Source: Salaquimonas sp.
GTDB lineage: Bacteria; Pseudomonadota; Alphaproteobacteria; Rhizobiales; Rhizobiaceae
Length of the DNA: 38,838 bases
Assembly (NCBI GenBank): GCA_022340185.1
Contig: JAJDOK010000109.1
Location: 1-38,838 of the forward strand
Direction: 5' to 3'
A program made the translations under genes and the position numbers. The notes beneath the pieces were generated by a model. The model had not been told where the DNA came from. It was given only the letters and a program-made list of their open reading frames with translations, and ran no database searches. Every line of letters begins with the position of its first letter. The first letter of the stretch is position 1. Positions 32,874 through 38,838 of the stretch are shown piece by piece.

Positions 32874-33128
32874 TTGAAGGTACTTGTCCGAGATAACAAT
32901 GTCGATCAGGCGCTCCGCGTTCTGAAGAAGAAACTGCAGCGCGAGGGCTTGTTCCGCGAAATGAAGCGCAGGCGTGCCTACGAAAAACCGTCCGAGAGGC
33001 GGGTGCGGGAGAAATCCGAGGCGATACGCCGTGCCAAGAAATTGGCCAGAAAGGCTGCCCAGCGCGAGGGTCTTATCCCGATGAAAAAAAGGCCGACGAC
33101 CGGGCCAGGAGCTCGAAGAGGTTCCTGA
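32874..33128 (+). CDS. rpsU: 30S ribosomal protein S21
   Basis: This 84-residue, strongly basic protein has the S21 pattern [40 protein letters not shown] and a Lys/Arg-rich tail. The start is TTG at 32874, preceded by AAGGA at a proper distance; no ATG is available near the conserved N-terminus. S21 binds the 3' end region of 16S rRNA in the small subunit. The tail [13 protein letters not shown] is slightly longer than in enteric S21. Confidence 0.93.
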   Translation: MKVLVRDNNVDQALRVLKKKLQREGLFREMKRRRAYEKPSERRVREKSEAIRRAKKLARKAAQREGLIPMKKRPTTGPGARRGS

Positions 33129-33212
33129 ATTATCCAGCGCGGACCACACGCGTCAGTTGTGCGTGCATGGTCAATGTTCTCACACAGGTCGAGCCGAAAA
33201 GGGAAACACCAG

Positions 33213-33893
33213 ATGAACTCCAGATATCGGCCAACGTATAGACTCCGGTCTTGGCTCGCCCTGTTCGCCTTTGTGGCCTTCCTGGGCGGTTCGGTATCCA
33301 GTCTTGCGGCAGATTCCATCCCGGAGAATGCACATGCCAAGGGCTATGCCAGCGGATGGCTCTGCGACTATGGGTTTCTCAAGGTCGACCAGAACTGCAT
33401 TGCGGTTGTCGTCCCGGAAAACGCCTTCCTCGATACTTCCGGCGATGGCTGGAAGTGTCATCGCGGCTTCAAAAAGACGGATGAGGCCTGCGAACCGATC
33501 AGGGTGCCGCAAAACGGCTATCTAACGGATTCGGCATACGGAACGGGCTGGAAGTGCGAGCGTGGCTTTCGAGCAAGTGCCGACGATTGTGTGGCCATTG
33601 AAATACCCGAGCATGGCTATCTGGAGGAATTGTCTTTCGGTCCCGGCTGGAAATGCAACCGCGGCTATCGTGAATCCGAAAATAGATGCATAGGGATCAA
33701 GGTTCCCGCCAACGGCTATCTTACCGAAACCTTTTCGGGAACGGGCTGGAAATGCGAGCGCGGCTATCAGGCGGATGGAGAGAAATGCGTACCTTTTGTT
33801 CTGCCGGTCAATGCGCATATCGACTATTCCGGCAATGACTGGGCCTGCAACAACCCCTATATCCTGCAGAAGGGCCGCTGCATCGTCTTCTGA
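33213..33893 (+). CDS. secreted protein with six cysteine-pair repeats
   Basis: The 226-residue product starts with a charged N-region and a hydrophobic core (WLALFAFVAFLGGSVSSLA), a clear Sec signal peptide cut near residue 32. The mature part consists of six tandem units of about 30 residues, each of the form VPxNGYL...GxGWKCxRGY...C, with two cysteines per unit (about residues 35-226). The even cysteine count suggests disulfide bonds in the periplasm or outside. I know no named family. The upstream ATG at 33159 would spoil the signal peptide, so 33213 is preferred. Function is unknown; repeats of this kind suggest binding or a structural role. Confidence 0.82.
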   Translation: MNSRYRPTYRLRSWLALFAFVAFLGGSVSSLAADSIPENAHAKGYASGWLCDYGFLKVDQNCIAVVVPENAFLDTSGDGWKCHRGFKKTDEACEPIRVPQNGYLTDSAYGTGWKCERGFRASADDCVAIEIPEHGYLEELSFGPGWKCNRGYRESENRCIGIKVPANGYLTETFSGTGWKCERGYQADGEKCVPFVLPVNAHIDYSGNDWACNNPYILQKGRCIVF

Positions 33894-33944
33894 GCGGCCG
33901 TCGTTCGCGGGCTCCGGCGCGCCATCATTTACATTGCGCGGCAG

Positions 33945-35153
33945 TCAGTCACCAGACCGAAGAGCGCGAAGTGTGAAAACCGTCCGTTCGTCCCGGGTAT
34001 CGACCTTGACCGGAACAAGCTTCGAGGTGTTGGCCATTTCCCTGAATTCCGCCGTGGCCAGAAGAGGTTTGCCGACGGTCTTGCAAAGATTTTCCAGCTT
34101 GGCGACCTCGTTGACCGTGCGGCCGATGGCCGTGAAGTCGAGGCGCTGCTTCGTGCCGACATTGCCATAAGCGATTTCGCCGACATGCAGTCCGATACCG
34201 ATGGCAAGCTTCTCGCTACCAGCCTTGGAGCGGTTGAGCTCGTCGATCCGGGCCAGCATGGCGCGCGCAGCTTCGATGACCCGCCCGCAGGCAATACTCG
34301 GCGGCTCGGTATCCTCGAAGGGGAATATCGCCAGCATGCCATCGCCCATGAATTTCAGCACCTCGCCACCATGCTCGATCACGGTACCGGCGGTGCAGTC
34401 GTAATAGTGGTTGATCGTCTCCAGATAGGTATCGAGTTCCAGCCGCTCTGACATTTTCGTCGAGCCACGAAGGTCAGTGATTGCTATCGCGGCGCGGATT
34501 ATCTGGCCGCCGCCGCGCTTGATCTGACCCGACAGCACGCGTGCACCGCTGCGCTCGCCCAGATAGGTGTCCAAGATGGCGCGGGCCAAGCTGAAATTGG
34601 CATTGACCCGCATGGCAAGGCACAGCAGCGAGAAATACCAACGCAGCCGCTCGACCTGTTCGTCGGTAAAGCCCGCATCGTGGCGTGTCGCCATAGAGCC
34701 CATGATACCCTCGTTGAAGGTCACCCTCTCTTCGGGGCGATTCCAGATCGGAATTTCGCGGCGGGTCTCGAACGGTTCGCGGAACAGGCAGTAATCGGTC
34801 ACACCCGCCTCCGCCAGGTCGTGCAGGATGTCGGAGGATTCATCGTCCGCCGGGCGCAGGCGTCGAAACCGCTCGTTATTCTTGACCAGATCGAAAAACG
34901 GCGATTCCTGAAATCTGGCTGTCTTGAGATCCTCGGCACGGGCCGGTTCAATTTCGACCTTCCCGCCAGCCGTCCAGCGATAGCCGAACGCTTCATAAAT
35001 CGGATGCAGGATAAAAATGCCGAGCACCAGCCGGCTGACCGGAAAATCGAGTTCGACAAGGCGTTCCCCGAAGCCTGCGATCAGTACATCGATGGCGGTG
35101 TTCTGCAGCCCGGCCCGCACCAGCCAGGCCGCGAGGTCATCGTTCTTTGTCAC
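33945..35153 (-). CDS. class III adenylate/guanylate cyclase
   Basis: The 402-residue protein has an N-terminal region of about 210 residues without membrane segments, probably a sensor, followed by a class III cyclase domain. Metal-binding aspartates are in AIAITDLRGST and FMGDGML; the purine-recognition lysine is in GEVLKFMGD. In the transition-state motif GRTVNEVAKLE the usual arginine, four residues after the Asn, is a lysine (Lys352). The start is GTG at 35153. It converts ATP (or GTP) to the cyclic nucleotide if active. It is convergent with the cysteine-repeat gene and divergent from the protease fusion; no functional link is evident. Confidence 0.9.
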   Translation of the reverse strand: MTKNDDLAAWLVRAGLQNTAIDVLIAGFGERLVELDFPVSRLVLGIFILHPIYEAFGYRWTAGGKVEIEPARAEDLKTARFQESPFFDLVKNNERFRRLRPADDESSDILHDLAEAGVTDYCLFREPFETRREIPIWNRPEERVTFNEGIMGSMATRHDAGFTDEQVERLRWYFSLLCLAMRVNANFSLARAILDTYLGERSGARVLSGQIKRGGGQIIRAAIAITDLRGSTKMSERLELDTYLETINHYYDCTAGTVIEHGGEVLKFMGDGMLAIFPFEDTEPPSIACGRVIEAARAMLARIDELNRSKAGSEKLAIGIGLHVGEIAYGNVGTKQRLDFTAIGRTVNEVAKLENLCKTVGKPLLATAEFREMANTSKLVPVKVDTRDERTVFTLRALRSGD

Positions 35154-35406
35154 TTTCGCCCACCGTTTCCCTGCCTGCCATTCGCTTGCGGAAACCGGAC
35201 TCTACCTAATGGCGAGGTGAATGCCACACATCGTGGCCAGACAGGCGCGGTCTCGAATGCCGGTTGGATAGAGAACAATTCCTGTCTTTTCGCCCACCGT
35301 TCCCGTGTTGTTTCCTATTCATGCACGGCCCACAGATTATTCTGTCATGGATTCATTTCATTATTGGCGTATATTTCCTCCAGGAGGCCACTTTTGGAGA
35401 TGCGTC
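35154..35406. other. cyclase / protease-fusion divergent region with a direct repeat
   Basis: The 14-base sequence TTTCGCCCACCGTT occurs at about 35154-35167 and again at about 35288-35301. The first copy overlaps the ribosome-binding region of the cyclase gene. No gene is seen. A firm promoter could not be assigned. Confidence 0.4.
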
Positions 35407-37719
35407 ATGGGAAAGGTGACTGACGATTTCGATTTTTCTACGCTGTCGCTAACTGATCTTATGGAAGCGCGCGATCTTTACCACTTTCATTTGATGAGCA
35501 AGATCAATGTTGTTGGCACCGCCATCGGCCTTTACCTGATCCGGACGAAGGAACACTGGCCAAATGCCGTAGGTGAAGGCGTCAAACCCAAGCGCAAGTT
35601 CGCCTTTCCGCGGCGCCTCGATAATTCGGAGGTCCGCGACTATTCCTGGCCATGCGTGATCGTTTTCGTGCGCCAGTGGATCGACAAGAGTGAATTCGGG
35701 CGCAAGGACGGGCCACCTCCGTGGGAGGTCGTTCCGAAACGGCTTTACCTGCCGGATGGCCGTGTGGTGCCCGTATGCGTTGTCGAGGCACCGCCGATCG
35801 CCGAAGAGGACATGCCGGCGACTGTACCCGTTGCCTGGCCAAACGAGACCTTCGGCGGCGGAATGCCGGTCTATGTCGAATCGCAGCAACAATTGTATCG
35901 CGCCACAGCTGGCTGCATGGTTTCGGACGGGCACACGATCTATGCGCTGACGGCGCGGCATGCCTGCGGAGAGGAAGGCACGCCGGTCAGCGTCATGCTG
36001 CGCGGCGGGTTGTCGCCTGCCGGCGTGAGCAGCGACCGGCAACTCACGCGGAAGCTCTTCTCCGACGTTTATCCGGGCCTGCCTCTGCGCCAGACATGGC
36101 TGGGGCTTGATGTCGGTCTGGTCCGGATCAATGACGCACGGGAATGGACTTGCAATGTCTACGGACTGCCGCCGATCAAGCCGCTGTTCGACACCTACGA
36201 ACAGAACCTCTCGGTGCGTCGACTGGTCGATGCGCCGGTCGTCGCTGTTGGTGCTGCTTCAGGCCTGCTTCAGGGCCGCATCAAGGCATTGTTCTACCGT
36301 TATCGTTCGGTCGGAGGTTTCGATTACGTTTCCGACTTTCTTATCGCCCCCGAGCAGGGACAGTCCGGCGCGCGGCCGGGCGATTCGGGTGCCCTTTGGC
36401 AATTGCAGATGCCCGATCCCGACGGGAACGAAGACAAGCGGCCGCTCGAAGAGCGCGACCTGCGCCCGATCGCGATCGAGTGGGGCGCACAAACCTTCGC
36501 GGAAAAATCCGAGCGCTCGACCTATTCGGTGGCAACGAGCCTCAGTAATGTCTGCAAGCTGCTCGACGTCGAACTGGTTGTCGGCCAGAACGAAGGCGTT
36601 TCGGGCACATGGGGAGCCGTCGGCCATTATTCGATCGGCACGGTCGCGATGGAATTGGTGACCGACCCGGACCTCAAGAAGTTCCTGAAGGCCAATGCGG
36701 ATCTGGTCAGCATTCCACTCGACGATCTCAAGAAGAGGCCGAAGAACAAGGACCTGATCGCTTCGGGCTTCGTGGCGCTTGCCGACGTTCCGGACATCAT
36801 CTGGAAACAATACCCGTCGCCACACTTCAACTGGAAGCACGAGGATATCGGCATCAAGGGCGGTCGCGACACGCAGGTGGCGGGCTTTAGATCAACCGGC
36901 CCGGAACACCCCAACCATCATTGCGATGCCGACATGCCGTTTGAAGGCCATCCTACCCTGACCGAGGCCTGTATCGCTGATCCGTCACTGATCAATGCGG
37001 CCGACTGGAATCGCTATTTCGATACCTTCACGCCCCACGTGAACGTCCTGCATCGCGGCATTGTGCCGTTCCGGGTCTGGCAGTTCTTCGAGCGCATGAA
37101 GGATTTTGCGGCGAGCGAACCCGAAAAGTTCCTCGCTGCTGCGGGTATCCTCTCCCACTATGTCGGCGATGCCTCGCAGCCGCTGCATGGCTCGGTCATG
37201 GCTGACGGCATCGAGGGCGAGGAACCGGACATTCCACGGCCAAGTTCGCACAAGGACAGCCATGGCAACCATCCGCCGGCCATCCGCGGAGAGGGTGTCC
37301 ATTCGGCTTACGAGACCAACATGATCAACTCGGCCGCGTCCAAGGGCTGGCTGTTCTCGAAGATATTCGACGATCTCGACGACGATCACGGCATGGCGCT
37401 TGTTGACACAGGCCGGGAAGCAGCTGTGGCGACATTGACCCTGATGCATGACGTTGCAGAAAAGCTGCCGCCGCGCACCATCATCGATGAATACGAAAAG
37501 ACGTTTCATCCGGATTCCCCGCCGCGCAGCAAGGCGCTGTGGGCAGCGCTGGGCGACGAGACGGCGGAAGTCATGGCCCTGGGCGCGCGAACCCTTGCAA
37601 TGATCTGGGATTCGGCCTGGAAGGCGGGTGGCGGGTCCGGCAATCCCGGAAGCATCGATCGCGATATCCTGCGCGGATTCTACGAAGACCCGAATTTCAT
37701 CCGCTCGGTCACGGTTTAG
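35407..37719 (+). CDS. trypsin-like protease fused to a zinc phospholipase C / S1-P1 nuclease-like domain
   Basis: The 770-residue protein has two parts. Residues about 150-395 form a chymotrypsin-fold protease with a full triad: His185 (TARHAC), Asp235 (LGLDVGLV) and Ser327 (RPGDSGALW), at trypsin-like spacing. Residues 402-770 match the zinc phospholipase C/S1-P1 nuclease fold. All nine trinuclear-zinc ligand positions seem present: Trp402, His407 (WGAVGH), Asp463, His549, His584, Asp588, His594 (HYVGDASQPLH), His632 and Glu636. In known enzymes the Trp is the mature N-terminus and its free amino group binds zinc; here it is internal, directly after the protease. Self-cleavage before Trp402 is therefore an attractive inference. 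No signal peptide is seen. GGAG at 35396 sets the start. Whether it cuts lipids or nucleic acid cannot be told. Confidence 0.82.
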   Translation: MGKVTDDFDFSTLSLTDLMEARDLYHFHLMSKINVVGTAIGLYLIRTKEHWPNAVGEGVKPKRKFAFPRRLDNSEVRDYSWPCVIVFVRQWIDKSEFGRKDGPPPWEVVPKRLYLPDGRVVPVCVVEAPPIAEEDMPATVPVAWPNETFGGGMPVYVESQQQLYRATAGCMVSDGHTIYALTARHACGEEGTPVSVMLRGGLSPAGVSSDRQLTRKLFSDVYPGLPLRQTWLGLDVGLVRINDAREWTCNVYGLPPIKPLFDTYEQNLSVRRLVDAPVVAVGAASGLLQGRIKALFYRYRSVGGFDYVSDFLIAPEQGQSGARPGDSGALWQLQMPDPDGNEDKRPLEERDLRPIAIEWGAQTFAEKSERSTYSVATSLSNVCKLLDVELVVGQNEGVSGTWGAVGHYSIGTVAMELVTDPDLKKFLKANADLVSIPLDDLKKRPKNKDLIASGFVALADVPDIIWKQYPSPHFNWKHEDIGIKGGRDTQVAGFRSTGPEHPNHHCDADMPFEGHPTLTEACIADPSLINAADWNRYFDTFTPHVNVLHRGIVPFRVWQFFERMKDFAASEPEKFLAAAGILSHYVGDASQPLHGSVMADGIEGEEPDIPRPSSHKDSHGNHPPAIRGEGVHSAYETNMINSAASKGWLFSKIFDDLDDDHGMALVDTGREAAVATLTLMHDVAEKLPPRTIIDEYEKTFHPDSPPRSKALWAALGDETAEVMALGARTLAMIWDSAWKAGGGSGNPGSIDRDILRGFYEDPNFIRSVTV

Positions 37720-37857
37720 GAGATCGAGGCCGAAATTGCCAATCCCACCAGCTAAAGCCGCTTCCTTCTGCGGGAGACGGCGGCGTGACCGGAAATTCAC
37801 AGCGCTGGCGATGCGACACGAACGTGGCGGACCGCGATCGGCGGTTCGTGAAAACCC

Positions 37858-38120
37858 TCAGGCTGCCTTCTTCTGCGCCATCATCCGTGCCGGACCGGAT
37901 GGCGTGCGATAGGCCTTGAGATAGTGCGTCTCGAAGGCGCGCTTCAGCCAGTGGAACAGCTTCAGGCGCGGCAGTACGAAATTGAAGCGTTCGCTGCGGT
38001 AGACCAGAATGCCGGAATCGAGCGTATCGACGATACAGACCAGTTCCGGCTTGAAGGCAGCGGACGGCATGCGGCCGGCGATTTCATCCGAGATGTTGCG
38101 GGCGATTGCGACTGATTGCA
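37858..38120 (-). pseudogene. C-terminal remnant of an FAD/NAD oxidoreductase (sulfide:quinone reductase-like)
   Basis: Reading from about 38120 to the stop at 37858, the translation (SVAIARNISDEI, LVCIVDTLDSGILVYRS, LKLFHWLKRAFETHYLKAYR) looks like the last 85 or so residues of a sulfide:quinone-reductase-type flavoprotein, with the usual C-terminal membrane-contacting helices. The other 300 or more residues are missing: further upstream the frame is antisense to the acyltransferase gene and shows no similarity. It is therefore a truncated relic whose break point lies near the acyltransferase start. The identification is by pattern recall, so the exact family is uncertain. Confidence 0.55.
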
Positions 38121-38151
38121 GATCGTGGCAAAGGAGAATACCGCAAAACCG

Positions 38152-38730
38152 GTGACGGAAAGCGTGGAGACCATTTCGAACGAGGATGCGGTTTCCGGAT
38201 CGCCTCCTGTCGATCCCGAGACTCTGGCCAAGCTCGCGGCGCTGCGTTCCCGAATTCACTCCACCTTCGCGCAGGTAGCGTTTTCGATGATGAACCTGCC
38301 GCGCTACCGCCATCAGACGCTGGCCGATCTGGGACCAATGGTGCTCGATCCCATTCTGCACGACCGGATGGCGATTGCCATGTCCAGACCGGCCGGAGAA
38401 GACCAGAAGGGACCGGAGGCGACGGTCGGCGTGGCGATCTGGGCCAGCGTGTCGGATGAGGTCGACAGGAAAATACGCGAGCAGGTGAAGGCCGGCGTAT
38501 TCCCCACGCGGCTCAAGGCGGATGAGTGGGCGTGCGGCGAGACCGTGTGGCTACTCGACGTGATCGCACCATCGCAAAAACTGGCGACAGCCGTGCTGGC
38601 GAATTTCCGGCAGGTGGCGGGCGAAGGCCAAATCAATCTGCATCCCGTCGTTGCGCGCCTGGTGGACCGGGAGTTGCTGAAGGGCATGACGCCCGATCCG
38701 GCCTCGCAGGAAGAGCGGACCGTCAACTGA
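38152..38730 (+). CDS. toxin-activating lysine acyltransferase (HlyC/RtxC family)
   Basis: HlyC-type enzymes transfer a fatty acyl group from acyl carrier protein to lysines of an RTX protoxin. The protein aligns with HlyC over VGVAIWASVSDEVDRKI, LKADEWACGETVWLLDVIAP and the C-terminal part. The catalytic pair is likely His54 (RYRHQTLADL) and Asp136 (VWLLDVIAP), counted from the GTG at 38152. That GTG has AAGGAG 15 bases upstream, a long spacing; a TTG at 38116 without a ribosome binding site is the alternative and would lengthen the protein from 192 to 204 residues. No RTX toxin gene is present in the window; it may lie beyond 38838. The gene borders a truncated oxidoreductase, which suggests a rearrangement. 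Confidence 0.82.
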   Translation: MTESVETISNEDAVSGSPPVDPETLAKLAALRSRIHSTFAQVAFSMMNLPRYRHQTLADLGPMVLDPILHDRMAIAMSRPAGEDQKGPEATVGVAIWASVSDEVDRKIREQVKAGVFPTRLKADEWACGETVWLLDVIAPSQKLATAVLANFRQVAGEGQINLHPVVARLVDRELLKGMTPDPASQEERTVN

Positions 38731-38838
38731 CATTTCGGGAGGGGCAACCGAGGCTGGAGATTGCTGCAGCCAACAAGTTGTTGATGAGTATTTGACTGTA
38801 ACTCTCCTATTTTACCGCCGGAATGCCCGAATACAATT

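Noticed and set aside
31874..38838. A defence island or prophage around the protease fusion and HlyC-like gene
   Set aside because: No integrase, transposase, attachment-site repeat, nuclease-helicase or abortive-infection gene is seen, and rpsU and csp nearby are housekeeping genes.

Overview
The window is a gene-dense, GC-rich (roughly 60%) bacterial segment. Its rhizobial type of livJHMGF transporter, intergenic palindromic repeats, small cold-shock protein, S21 and class III cyclase point to an alphaproteobacterium of the Hyphomicrobiales (Mesorhizobium/Phyllobacteriaceae-like). This placement is inferred from protein style and repeats, not from a database search.

Layout. (1) 1-3821, minus strand: the 3' end of an RND efflux operon (adaptor plus truncated permease). 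(2) 4049-12576, minus strand: ten consecutive genes reading livJ-livH-livM-livG-livF, an extradiol dioxygenase of the VOC fold, galB, a GFA-family protein, galC, galD. Together they give uptake, ring opening and the lower gallate pathway to pyruvate plus oxaloacetate. (3) 12942-20348: a feruloyl-CoA-synthase-like ligase, a GST (minus), a GntR/FCD regulator, a LigM-type tetrahydrofolate-dependent O-demethylase, a DUF1932 dehydrogenase and a MetF-like reductase. (4) 20412-24569: a LysR regulator divergent from a single-frame fusion of benzoylformate decarboxylase and aldehyde dehydrogenase. (5) 24780-31817: a TRAP transporter (dctPQM) with a DUF3237 protein (minus), then a ThDP enzyme and an FAD-linked 2-hydroxyacid oxidase (plus). 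(6) 31874-38838: unrelated genes, namely a small basic protein, a cold-shock protein, rpsU, a secreted cysteine-repeat protein, an adenylate cyclase, a trypsin-like/zinc phospholipase-nuclease fusion, a broken FAD oxidoreductase remnant and a HlyC-type toxin acyltransferase.

How the genes fit together. From 4049 to 31817 the window reads as one catabolic island for methoxylated, lignin-type aromatic acids. An exact eight-base palindrome TGTATACA lies before livJ, the CoA ligase, gntR/gst, ligM and metF, and over the dctP start codon. I see no other copy in the window, so the GntR protein at 15753-16496 probably controls the island. A consistent but unproven route is: aryl 2-hydroxyacid -> arylglyoxylate (FAD oxidase) -> aldehyde -> acid (decarboxylase-dehydrogenase fusion) -> O-demethylation (LigM, methyl recovered by the MetF-like protein) -> ring cleavage (VOC dioxygenase) -> GalD/GalB/GalC.

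The most unusual objects are the 770-residue protease-phospholipase/nuclease fusion, in which a complete His-Asp-Ser triad precedes a Trp that in known relatives must be the free N-terminus; the decarboxylase-dehydrogenase fusion with an apparent relict ribosome binding site at the joint; the palindrome regulon; and the replacement of the usual gallate dioxygenase by a VOC-fold enzyme. No tRNA, rRNA, CRISPR array, transposase or integrase was seen.
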